A stretch of DNA of 10,922 nt from Anaerofilum faecale (GTDB lineage: Bacteria > Bacillota > Clostridia > Oscillospirales > Ruminococcaceae). A program made the position numbers and the translations under genes. The stretch covers positions 1 through 10,922 of the forward strand of contig DXFV01000003.1 in the NCBI GenBank assembly GCA_019114265.1. Direction: 5' to 3'. Below the pieces are notes generated by a model that ran no database searches, was not told where the DNA came from, and worked only from the letters and a program-made list of their open reading frames with translations. Each line of letters starts with the position of its first letter. Position 1 is the stretch's first letter. Of this stretch, positions 4,969-10,922 are shown piece by piece.

Positions 4969-7212
4969 ATGGCAAAGAAGAAAAAGAACACCACCGCCCG
5001 GCCGCAGCTGGGCGACGACGTCGAGATCCTTTCCGCCGGCGAGGTGCTGGAGACCCCCATCACCCGCACGCTGGAAAGCAACTATATGCCCTATGCGATG
5101 AGCGTCATCGTCTCCCGCGCGCTGCCGGAGATCGACGGTTTCAAGCCCGCTCACCGCAAGCTGCTGTACACGATGTACCAGATGGGCCTGCTGAAGGGCG
5201 CGCGCACCAAGTCGGCCAATATCGTGGGCAGCACCATGCACCTGAACCCCCACGGCGACGCCGCCATCTACGAGACGATGGTGCGCATGGGGCGTGGCAA
5301 CGAGAGCCTGCTGGTGCCGTATGTGGACTCGAAGGGCAACTTCGGCAAGGCGTACAGCCGCGACATGGCCTACGCCGCCAGCCGCTACACCGAAGCCCGT
5401 CTGGAGCCGGTCTGCGCCGAGCTGTTCGGCGACATCGACAAGGACACGGTGGATTTCGTCCCCAACTACGACGCCACCACCACCGAGCCCACCCTGCTGC
5501 CGGTGACCTTCCCCACCATCCTGGCCAACAACACGCTGGGCATCGCGGTGGGCATGGCCAGCAACATCTGTTCCTTCAACCTCACCCAGCTGTGCGCCAC
5601 CACCGCCGCCCTCATCAAAGACCCCGACCACGACATCCTCTCCACCCTGCCTGCGCCCGATTTCGTGGGCGGCGGCAGCGTGCTCTACAACGAGGAGGAG
5701 ATGAAAAAGATCATCAACACCGGCCGGGGCAGCGTGCGTGTGCGCGCGCGGTGGGAGTATGTGAAGGACGGCAACATGATCGAGATCACCCAGATCCCGC
5801 CCACCACCACGGTGGAGGCGATCATGGACAAGATCAGCGAGCTGGTCAAAGCGGGGCGCGTGCGGGAGATCAGCGACATGCGCGACGAGACCGACCTGAA
5901 CGGCCTCAAGCTCACGCTGGACCTCAAGCGCGGGCAGGACCCCGACAAGCTGATGGCCAAGCTGCTGCGCGCCACCCCGCTGGAGGACTCCTTCTCCTGC
6001 AACTTCAACATCCTGGTGGGGGGAAGCCCCCGCGTGATGGGGGTGCGGGAGATCCTGAACGAGTGGACCGCCTTCCGCATGGAGTGCGTCCGCCGCCGCA
6101 CCTGGCACGAGCTGCAGGGCAAGGAAAAGCGGCTGCACCTGCTGGAGGGCCTGGCCGCCATCCTGCTGGACATCGACAAGGCCATCCGCATCGTGCGCGA
6201 GACGGAGGAGGAGGCCGAGGTGGTGCCCAACCTGATGATCGGGTTCGGCATCGACGAAGCGCAGGCCGAGTATGTGGCCGAGATCAAGCTGCGCCATCTG
6301 AACCGGGAGTATATCCTCAAGCGCACCGCCGAGATCGACCAGCTGCGGCAGGAGATCGAGAAGCTGAAAGCCATCCTGAACAGCCCCGCCCGCATCCGCC
6401 GGATCATCGTGTCGGAGCTGGAGGCGGTGGCCAAAAAGTACGGCCAGCCGCGCCGCAGCCAGATCCTGTACGAAGAGCCGGCCGCCGCCGAGGACGAGGA
6501 AGCCGACGCGATGCCGGACTACCCGGTGAACGTCTTTTTCACCCGGGAGGGCTATTTCAAAAAGATCACCCCCCAGTCGCTGCGCATGAGCGGCGAGCAG
6601 AAGCTGAAGGAAGGGGACGAGGTGGTCTACCATGCCGAGACCAAAAACGACGTGCATATGCTCTTTTTCACCAATCATCAGCAGGTGTACAAATGCCGTG
6701 CGGGTGATTTTGAAGACAGCAAGGCCAGCGTGCTGGGCGAGTATATCCCGGCGCGTCTGGGCATGGAGGAGGGCGAGCAGCCCATCTACCTGGTGCTGAC
6801 GCAGGATTATTCCGGGCATATGCTGTTTGTATACGAGAGCGGGAAATGTGCCAAGATCCCTCTGGAGGGGTACGCCACCAAGACCAACCGCAAAAAGCTG
6901 GTGAACGCCTTCAGTGCAAAGGAACCGCTGGCCGCCATCCTGGACCTGCCCGCCGAGGAGGAGCTGGCCATCCAGACCAGTGCCGGACGGCTGCTGCTGG
7001 TGCACTCGGCCCAGATCCCGGCCAAGCAGACCAAGACCACCCAGGGCGTCGCGGTGGTGACGCTGAAAAAGAACCAGTCGATCCGGCGTGTGCGCCGGGC
7101 GTGTGCGATGGAGCTGGCCAACCCGCACCGCTACCGTGTGCGCACCCTGCCGGCGGCGGGAGCGCTGCTGCGAAGCGAAGATCTGGCCGAACAGACCACA
7201 CTGGGCGAATAA
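4969..7212 (+). CDS. parC: Type IIA DNA topoisomerase A subunit (topoisomerase IV ParC-like, divergent)
   Basis: This is the DNA-cleaving subunit that pairs with the B subunit at 2290. The winged-helix/tower part is complete: MSVIVSRALPEIDGFKPAHRKLLYTM near residues 44-69, and the active-site tyrosine is Y140 in AASRYTEARL. The quinolone region reads HGDAAIYETMVRM (95-107): Ala98 stands where E. coli GyrA has Ser83, and Glu102 stands at the GyrA Asp87/ParC Glu84 place. The coiled-coil segment with ILKRTAEIDQLRQEIEKLKAIL is near 445-470. The C-terminal pinwheel (about 520-740) has several degenerate blades, and I see no GyrA box of the QRRGGKG type, which argues for a topoisomerase IV-like decatenase over a supercoiling gyrase. 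Length, 747 residues, suits ParC. The N-terminus is a short lysine-rich tail. It is the last gene of the operon; no convincing hairpin terminator follows, only a T-rich stretch at 7221-7235. Confidence 0.9.
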   Translation: MAKKKKNTTARPQLGDDVEILSAGEVLETPITRTLESNYMPYAMSVIVSRALPEIDGFKPAHRKLLYTMYQMGLLKGARTKSANIVGSTMHLNPHGDAAIYETMVRMGRGNESLLVPYVDSKGNFGKAYSRDMAYAASRYTEARLEPVCAELFGDIDKDTVDFVPNYDATTTEPTLLPVTFPTILANNTLGIAVGMASNICSFNLTQLCATTAALIKDPDHDILSTLPAPDFVGGGSVLYNEEEMKKIINTGRGSVRVRARWEYVKDGNMIEITQIPPTTTVEAIMDKISELVKAGRVREISDMRDETDLNGLKLTLDLKRGQDPDKLMAKLLRATPLEDSFSCNFNILVGGSPRVMGVREILNEWTAFRMECVRRRTWHELQGKEKRLHLLEGLAAILLDIDKAIRIVRETEEEAEVVPNLMIGFGIDEAQAEYVAEIKLRHLNREYILKRTAEIDQLRQEIEKLKAILNSPARIRRIIVSELEAVAKKYGQPRRSQILYEEPAAAEDEEADAMPDYPVNVFFTREGYFKKITPQSLRMSGEQKLKEGDEVVYHAETKNDVHMLFFTNHQQVYKCRAGDFEDSKASVLGEYIPARLGMEEGEQPIYLVLTQDYSGHMLFVYESGKCAKIPLEGYATKTNRKKLVNAFSAKEPLAAILDLPAEEELAIQTSAGRLLLVHSAQIPAKQTKTTQGVAVVTLKKNQSIRRVRRACAMELANPHRYRVRTLPAAGALLRSEDLAEQTTLGE

Positions 7213-7248
7213 AAGCGGAGATTTTGTATTTTTTCTGCCTGCCGGGCA

Positions 7249-7277
7249 TTGCAATTCGGCGCAGAATATGGTATCAT
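7249..7277 (+). promoter_or_regulatory. Promoter for secG-rnr
   Basis: TTGCAA (7249-7254) and TATCAT (7272-7277) are separated by 17 bp, with TGG directly before the -10 (extended -10). Initiation near 7284 would leave a leader of about 25 nt. The -35 lies in the palindrome ATTGCAAT (7248-7255), which may be chance. Confidence 0.65.
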
Positions 7278-7295
7278 CAACGATGAACGATAACT

Positions 7296-7300
7296 GGAGG
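7296..7300 (+). promoter_or_regulatory. Ribosome binding site that decides the secG start
   Basis: GGAGG ends 2 nt before the ATG at 7303 and 8 nt before the ATG at 7309. Only the second spacing is workable, so translation is expected at 7309 (MNIFEII). Confidence 0.75.
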
Positions 7301-7308
7301 TTATGGAC

Positions 7309-7560
7309 ATGAACATTTTCGAGATCATCAGCGGCGTTGTTTTGATTCTCACCTGCCTGCTGATCGTGGTTGTGGTTCTGAAGCAGGAGTCCAAGGGTCG
7401 GGGTCTGTCCGGCGCGATCATGGGCGGTGCCAACATGAACGAGGATATGCGCGGCCGTATGACCAACAACGCCAAGTGGGCGCTGGTGACCCGTTACGCT
7501 GCCATTGTGCTGTTCGTGCTCACCATTCTCACCTGCGTGCTGTCCGCCCGCCTGAAATAA
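7309..7560 (+). CDS. secG: SecG, preprotein translocase subunit
   Basis: SecG is the small third subunit of the SecYEG channel in the cytoplasmic membrane and assists SecA-driven export. The 83-residue product has the family layout: a first membrane helix (about 3-23), the cytoplasmic loop LKQESKGRGLSGAIMGG (matching the family pattern of Gln, Gly-rich and GLSG residues), and a second membrane helix (about 60-80) ending in a short basic tail. The start at 7309 is preferred over 7303 because of ribosome binding site spacing. The gene follows its own promoter and precedes rnr, an order common in Firmicutes. Confidence 0.93.
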   Translation: MNIFEIISGVVLILTCLLIVVVVLKQESKGRGLSGAIMGGANMNEDMRGRMTNNAKWALVTRYAAIVLFVLTILTCVLSARLK

Positions 7561-7561
7561 G

Positions 7562-7650
7562 GCCGGCGCACAGTCAGTCTGCACACAAGAGTAACAGGGC
7601 AGTCAGAGCTGCGCGGATGTTCCGCGCCGGCTTTGGCGGCCCTGTTTTCG
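7562..7650 (+). promoter_or_regulatory. Structured secG-rnr spacer with mutually exclusive stems
   Basis: Three perfect pairings are visible. AACAGGGC (7593-7600) pairs with GCCCTGTT (7639-7646), is followed by TTCGTTTT, and would look like a terminator. Inside it, GCGCGGA (7611-7617) pairs with TCCGCGC (7621-7627) around a 3-nt loop. A competing long-range stem pairs GCCGGCGC (7562-7569) with GCGCCGGC (7624-7631) and would disrupt the inner hairpin. The rnr ribosome binding site at 7662 follows. This could attenuate rnr or act as a processing site; it is not a tRNA, as no T-arm sequence is present. Confidence 0.5.
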
Positions 7651-7675
7651 TTTTGGAAGAAAAGGAGGAATCTGC

Positions 7676-9760
7676 ATGTCGATCCAAAGCAAGATCCTGC
7701 GGGAACTGGAAAAAGGGCCGAGAACCGAAAAACAGCTCAAGCGCATTCTGGGCAACAACAAAAAAGTGGCCGCCGCGCTGGAGATGCTCCAGCACCAGGG
7801 GACCATCTGCTGCAAGCCGGGCGGATGGCGTCTGTGCAGCGCCCCCGCCGTCAACGGCATCCCCGGCACGTTGGTCAAGCTGGGGCGCACCTTTGGCTTT
7901 GTGCGCCCGCTGGACGACAGCGGCGATATCTTTGTGCCGGGCCGCTGCCTGCTGGGCGCGCTGCCCGGCGAGGAGGTGGTGGTGCAGCTGTTCCCGCACC
8001 CCCGTGTGGCAGGCAGCCGCGAGGGGCAGGTGGAGGCCATCGTCACGCCGGTGGACCTGGTGGTGGGCACGGCGGTGGTGCTGGAAAGCGGCCGCATGGC
8101 GCTGCTCCCGGACAACGCCCCCGACACCGCGCTGCTGCTCAAACGCAGCGAACAGCAGGCGGTGCGTCCCGGCGAAAAGGCCGCCTGCCGCATCGCGCGC
8201 CGCGGCGAAACGCACAGCGACCATCGCCTCACGGTGGAGCGCCGGTTCGGCATGGCCGACCGCGCCGCCAGCTGTGCCGCCGCCGTCCTGTATGCGCAGG
8301 ACATCCGTCCCCGCTTCGACGACGACGTCAAGCAGGAGGCCGCCGCGCTGGAGCAGTTCGCCATCCCGGCCGGGGAGCTTGCCTCCCGCACCGACCTGCG
8401 CGCCTGGCCCATCTTCACCATCGACGGCGCCGCCACCAAGGACATCGACGACGCCGTCAGCCTGCAAAAAACGCAGGACGGCTGGCTGCTGGGGGTCCAC
8501 ATCGCGGACGTCAGCTGGTTTGTGCGCCCCGACACCGCGCTCGACCGGGAAGCCTTTGCCCGCGGCACCTCGGTCTACTACGCCGACCAGGTGGTGCCGA
8601 TGCTGCCCAAACAGCTGTCCAACGGGGTGTGCAGCCTGAACCCGAACGAGGACCGCCTGGCCTTTTCCTGCCTGATGCAGCTGGACGGCGAGGCCAACGT
8701 GAAGGACTGGCAGTTCGCCAAAACGATCATCCGCAGCCGGGTCAAGGGCGTGTACAGCGAGGTGAACGCTCTGCTGGCCGGGGACGAATCCGCCGAATTG
8801 GCGCAGAAATACGCCGAGGTCCTGCCCGCCCTGCCGGATATGCTGGCGCTGCACAAGGCGCTGGACGCCAAGCGCCGCGCCCGCGGCGGGATGGAGATCG
8901 AGAGCGGGGAATCCAAGCTGATCCTGAACGAGGAGGGCCGCTGTGTGGACGTGCAGAAGGCCGCCCGCGGGCAGGCCGAGGAGATGATCGAGAGCTTTAT
9001 GCTGCTGGCCAACACCTGCGCGGCCGCCGAGGGACGCCGCCGCGACCTGCCCTTTGTCTACCGCGTCCACGAAGCGCCCGACCCCGAGCGGGTGGAGAGC
9101 CTGCAAAAGCTGCTGCGCGCGGTGGGGCTGCCGGCGAAATTTGCTTCCGAGATCCCCACGGCAAAGGAGCTGTCGGCCCTGCTGGACCGGACCAAGGGCA
9201 CGCCGCTGGAACGCGCGGTGCACACCAGCGTGCTGCGCACCATGAGCAAGGCCAAGTACGAGCCGGTGCCGAAGGGGCATTTCAGCCTTGCGCTGGAGGA
9301 CTACGCCCACTTCACCAGCCCCATCCGCCGCTATCCCGACCTCGCCATCCACCGCATCCTGTCGGCGGCGCTGACAGGGCAGGGGGCGTCCCGCCGGTGG
9401 GACACCTTTGCCGCCGACGCCAGCCGCCAGAGCAGCGAGCGCGAGGTGAGCGCCATGCAGGCCGAGCGCAGCATCGAGAGCTGCTACAAGGCCGAGTATA
9501 TGACCGGCCATGTGGGCGAGGAATTCACGGCGGTGGTGTCGGGCGTCACGCCGCAGGGCCTCTATGTCCAGCTGCCCAATACGGTGGAAGGCCTTGTGGC
9601 CACCGCCCGCCTGTGCCGGGGCGAGCCGGTGCTGGTGGAGGGCATCTCCTATTCCGACCCGCTCACCGGCCGCAGCTGGCGCCTGGGCGACACCGTGCAG
9701 GTGCGCTGCATCGGGGCCGGCATCGCGGCGGGCCATGTGGACTTCGAGCTGGCCGACTGA
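7676..9760 (+). CDS. rnr: Ribonuclease R (RNase II/RNB family 3'-5' exoribonuclease)
   Basis: RNase R degrades structured RNA processively from the 3' end and takes part in mRNA decay, rRNA quality control and trans-translation. The 694-residue protein has the standard order: an N-terminal winged-helix segment (about 1-55), a cold-shock domain (about 62-105, with FGFVRP), a second OB-like region (about 120-200), the RNB catalytic domain, and a C-terminal S1 domain (about 610-692). The catalytic motif IDGAATKDIDDAV carries D250, D256, D258 and D259. FTSPIRRYPDL places the conserved arginines at 551-552. The lysine-rich tail beyond S1 found in E. coli and B. subtilis RNase R is missing. AAGGAGG lies 7 nt before ATG. 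It is co-directional with secG, 115 bp downstream, and ends at a strong terminator. The usual neighbour smpB is not next to it. Confidence 0.96.
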   Translation: MSIQSKILRELEKGPRTEKQLKRILGNNKKVAAALEMLQHQGTICCKPGGWRLCSAPAVNGIPGTLVKLGRTFGFVRPLDDSGDIFVPGRCLLGALPGEEVVVQLFPHPRVAGSREGQVEAIVTPVDLVVGTAVVLESGRMALLPDNAPDTALLLKRSEQQAVRPGEKAACRIARRGETHSDHRLTVERRFGMADRAASCAAAVLYAQDIRPRFDDDVKQEAAALEQFAIPAGELASRTDLRAWPIFTIDGAATKDIDDAVSLQKTQDGWLLGVHIADVSWFVRPDTALDREAFARGTSVYYADQVVPMLPKQLSNGVCSLNPNEDRLAFSCLMQLDGEANVKDWQFAKTIIRSRVKGVYSEVNALLAGDESAELAQKYAEVLPALPDMLALHKALDAKRRARGGMEIESGESKLILNEEGRCVDVQKAARGQAEEMIESFMLLANTCAAAEGRRRDLPFVYRVHEAPDPERVESLQKLLRAVGLPAKFASEIPTAKELSALLDRTKGTPLERAVHTSVLRTMSKAKYEPVPKGHFSLALEDYAHFTSPIRRYPDLAIHRILSAALTGQGASRRWDTFAADASRQSSEREVSAMQAERSIESCYKAEYMTGHVGEEFTAVVSGVTPQGLYVQLPNTVEGLVATARLCRGEPVLVEGISYSDPLTGRSWRLGDTVQVRCIGAGIAAGHVDFELAD

Positions 9761-9775
9761 TCCTTCAAACATCCG

Positions 9776-9811
9776 TCTCCCGCCGCCTGCCCGCGGCCGG
9801 GAGATTTTTTT
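9776..9811 (+). terminator. Strong intrinsic terminator after rnr
   Basis: TCTCCCG (9776-9782) pairs with CGGGAGA (9798-9804). The stem continues as CCGC (9783-9786) with GCGG (9793-9796) across a single bulged C at 9797, around a 6-nt loop. Seven T residues follow (9805-9811). It lies 16 nt after the rnr stop. Confidence 0.9.
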
Positions 9812-9878
9812 GTGTCTGGAATAAATTGGCGTTCTGTGCCCACACTCTGTGCATACAATGGTACAGGAGGGATGCCCG

Positions 9879-10127
9879 ATGAAACGACATACTGAGGAAA
9901 CCGAATTTGCTCCGGTGGTGCGCGACGAAGCCTATTATGCCGGCGAGCTGCGCGACTGCCTGGCCCGCACCCGCCGCAACGAGGAGCTGTTCGATCTGGA
10001 GACCGATCCCGAGCTGATCGAGGCGCACATCTACCGCCGCCTCGCGCTGCAGTGCGAATACCGCTATCTGCTGCGGCAGGTGCGTTCCTTCCGGCAGACG
10101 GGCACACGGCAGGCCGCCCCTGTATGA
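9879..10127 (+). CDS. DUF2508 (YaaL-like) small protein
   Basis: This 82-residue soluble protein matches what I know of DUF2508: the segment FDLETDPELIEAHIYRRLALQCEYRYLLRQ (38-67) parallels the conserved FDxxTDPdLIdxxIYexxAxexRYxyLLrxak pattern of B. subtilis YaaL. The fold is probably a pair of helices, and no function is established for the family. The start at 9879 follows AGGAGG by 8 nt; an earlier in-frame ATG at 9849 lies before that ribosome binding site and is unlikely. The gene is 33 bp upstream of a BofA-like gene, the same order as B. subtilis yaaL-bofA, which supports the assignment. In Bacillus recR precedes them; here rnr does. I found no convincing promoter between the rnr terminator and this start. 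Confidence 0.85.
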   Translation: MKRHTEETEFAPVVRDEAYYAGELRDCLARTRRNEELFDLETDPELIEAHIYRRLALQCEYRYLLRQVRSFRQTGTRQAAPV

Positions 10128-10160
10128 TCGGAACATAAAACAGGAAAGAAGGATACAGGT

Positions 10161-10430
10161 ATGACAAAATTGTTGGCCGTCACAGGTTTTTTCGGTCTGG
10201 TGTCGGTGCTGTGCACGGCAGGCGCCGCCGCCAAAACGCCGCATGCGGTGCGCCAGGCGCTGGGCAGCAGCGTGTGCGGCATCGCCACGCTGGGAGCGGC
10301 CGCGCTGCTGGCTCCCTTCACCGGCCTTTCGCTGGCGGTGAACTGGTTCACGGCGTTTGCGGCGGTGGTGCTGGGGGCGCCGGGGGTGGTCACCATGCTG
10401 CTGCTGCGGGTGCTTCTGGCGGCGGGCTGA
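10161..10430 (+). CDS. bofA: BofA-like membrane protein (pro-sigma-K processing inhibitor family)
   Basis: In B. subtilis, BofA sits in the outer forespore membrane with SpoIVFA and holds the SpoIVFB protease inactive, delaying sigma-K activation. The 89-residue product is highly hydrophobic, with likely membrane helices at about 4-22, 36-53 and 62-88. The C-terminal segment VNWFTAFAAVVLGAPGVVTMLLLRVL (60-85), with Asn61 and the GAPG turn (72-75), fits the family signature (N, then a GxPG turn before the last helix). AGAAGGA lies 7 nt before ATG. Its position right after a DUF2508 gene matches Bacillus gene order and is the strongest support. The family also occurs in non-spore-formers, so the gene alone does not prove that this organism makes spores. 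Confidence 0.8.
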   Translation: MTKLLAVTGFFGLVSVLCTAGAAAKTPHAVRQALGSSVCGIATLGAAALLAPFTGLSLAVNWFTAFAAVVLGAPGVVTMLLLRVLLAAG

Positions 10431-10444
10431 CGGCGCAAAATGTG

Positions 10445-10461
10445 AAAATCGGCCGGATTTT
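10445..10461 (+). repeat. Small dyad after bofA, next to a -35 element
   Basis: AAAATC (10445-10450) pairs with GATTTT (10456-10461) around the 5-nt loop GGCCG. It is A/T-rich and weak, with no real T-tract, and abuts the TTGTCT -35 at 10463. It could be a minor terminator for bofA or an operator. Confidence 0.3.
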
Positions 10462-10462
10462 G

Positions 10463-10491
10463 TTGTCTGCGCAATATTTTTGTGGTATGAT
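10463..10491 (+). promoter_or_regulatory. Extended -10 promoter upstream of the last gene
   Basis: TTGTCT (10463-10468), a 17-bp spacer, and TATGAT (10486-10491) preceded by TGTGG. The block TTGTGGTAT(A/G)AT is shared with the promoter at 1134. Initiation is expected near 10497-10499. Confidence 0.65.
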
Positions 10492-10505
10492 GAATGGGGA
10501 TTTGT

Positions 10506-10537
10506 ACGGCTGCGGGTCGCTCCGCGGCCGTTTTTTT
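10506..10537 (+). terminator. Strong intrinsic terminator just after a promoter
   Basis: CGGCTGCGG (10507-10515) pairs with CCGCGGCCG (10522-10530), one G-T pair, with a 6-nt loop and an extra A-T pair at the base. Seven T residues follow (10531-10537). It lies about 8 nt after the expected start of the promoter at 10463 and 76 nt after bofA, so it may end the bofA operon, attenuate the next gene, or release a tiny RNA. Confidence 0.88.
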
Positions 10538-10641
10538 GTAAAAATTTATCGAAGCTGTGATCGTTTTGTGAAACATCCACCGATTGACGATTTTTGCGCG
10601 CCGCTCTTGGGGGCGGCCCGCGGAAGAAAGGAGAAAAGCGG
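10538..10641 (+). other. Leader of the last gene
   Basis: No ORF is supported here. A short pairing GCCGC (10600-10604) with GCGGC (10613-10617) lies just before the ribosome binding site AAAGGAG (10627-10633), and a weak one, ATCGT (10560-10564) with ACGAT (10587-10591), lies upstream. I could not find a second promoter between the terminator and the gene. Confidence 0.35.
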
Positions 10642-10922
10642 ATGAAACTGTTGGACAAGCCGCAGGCAGACAACAAACGCCGCCGCACGCTGCGGGAACG
10701 GCAGGCGGATCTCGGCTGTGCGCTGGCCAGCCGGATGGTGCGCACGCATATCTACACCCAGCGCACGGTCCGCCGCATCCTGCGCACCCATGCGCTGTAT
10801 GCGGCGGGCGAGCTGATGTACCAGATCGGCTTCGGCGCGGAATACAGCGCCGTGCAGGTGTGGCGGGGATGTAAGGCTTTTTCCCGCCTGGCAGGCCGCA
10901 CCCTGGCCTGGGCGGCACGGCG
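10642..10922 (+). CDS. Unrecognised basic protein, 5' part only
   Basis: An open frame begins at ATG 10642, 8 nt after AAAGGAG, and runs past the window end, so at least 93 residues are coded. It begins MKLLDKPQADNKRRRTLRER and stays rich in Arg through the visible part, with no signal peptide at the very N-terminus. Moderately hydrophobic stretches appear later (around HALYAAGELMYQIGFGAEYS and VWRGCKAFSRLAGRTLAWAA), but none is a clear membrane helix. I do not recognise a family. The codon use and ribosome binding site suit the neighbouring genes, so it is very likely a real gene. A membrane or cell-envelope protein with a basic cytoplasmic N-terminus is possible, but that is a guess. Confidence 0.75.
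   Translation, partial: MKLLDKPQADNKRRRTLRERQADLGCALASRMVRTHIYTQRTVRRILRTHALYAAGELMYQIGFGAEYSAVQVWRGCKAFSRLAGRTLAWAAR

Noticed and set aside
7213..7248. Terminator after parC
   Set aside because: There is a T-rich stretch but no stable GC-rich hairpin before it.
2089..7584. A 1,831-codon open frame on the minus strand across the whole topoisomerase operon
   Set aside because: It lies opposite three well-supported genes and has no ribosome binding site or recognisable domain. Its composition is rich in His, Gln, Gly, Val and Leu, typical of the antisense of GC-biased codons. It is a by-product of strong GC at third positions.
7561..7640. tRNA gene between secG and rnr (as occurs next to secG in some bacteria)
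   Set aside because: End-to-end pairing of GCCGGCGC/GCGCCGGC resembles an acceptor stem, but there is no T-arm consensus or plausible anticodon arm.
7574..9772. A 732-codon open frame on the minus strand opposite rnr
   Set aside because: Same antisense shadow effect; no motifs, and the + strand RNase R is unmistakable.
9826..9859. Possible promoter for the DUF2508 gene with -10 TACAAT at 9854-9859
   Set aside because: No acceptable -35 at 16-18 bp, and the predicted start would fall inside the ribosome binding site at 9865. The 7-bp direct repeat TCTGTGC (9833-9839, 9846-9852) nearby is too short to interpret.
7633..9882. A 749-codon + strand frame overlapping rnr in another frame
   Set aside because: Arg/Gly/Pro/Ala-rich out-of-frame translation of a GC-rich gene, without family signatures.

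Overview
The window is a GC-rich (by eye roughly 60-65%) chromosomal segment of a Gram-positive bacterium, most likely a high-GC member of the Clostridia, in the Oscillospiraceae/Ruminococcaceae (Faecalibacterium-Gemmiger-Subdoligranulum type). This placement is an inference. It rests on the gene content (FtsH, a second-type topoisomerase pair, secG-rnr, and a DUF2508-BofA pair as in Bacillus), strong AGGAGG ribosome binding sites, intrinsic terminators with T7 tracts and extended -10 promoters. All genes lie on the + strand. I see no phage, insertion sequence, CRISPR, rRNA or tRNA.

Layout. (1) 1-1061: the 3' two-fifths or so of ftsH, ending in a perfect 10-bp hairpin. (2) 1111-2209: a good promoter, an unusually long leader of about 185 nt, and a gene for a 294-residue tail-anchored zinc-ribbon protein of unknown function. 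It starts at TTG and carries two copies of a DxQPTRM motif. An intrinsic terminator follows. (3) 2290-7212: a tight three-gene operon made of a divergent type IIA topoisomerase B subunit (parE-like), a small family 2-like glycosyltransferase, and the matching A subunit (parC-like). The glycosyltransferase sits directly between the two subunit genes. (4) 7249-9811: its own promoter, secG, a structured spacer, rnr (RNase R) and a strong terminator. The usual downstream partner smpB is absent from this position. (5) 9879-10430: a DUF2508 (YaaL-like) gene and a BofA-like membrane protein gene, as in the Bacillus recR-yaaL-bofA arrangement but without recR. (6) 10463-10922: a promoter followed almost at once by a strong intrinsic terminator, then the 5' end of an unrecognised basic protein running off the window.

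Functional reading. Most of the window is housekeeping: membrane proteolysis, DNA topology, protein export, RNA decay and a sporulation-associated pair. The parts that deserve attention are the parE-glycosyltransferase-parC operon, with non-canonical residues at conserved sites in both topoisomerase subunits and in the transferase; the tail-anchored zinc-ribbon protein; and the promoter-terminator cassette near the right end. I did not find clear evidence for a wholly new multi-gene system.
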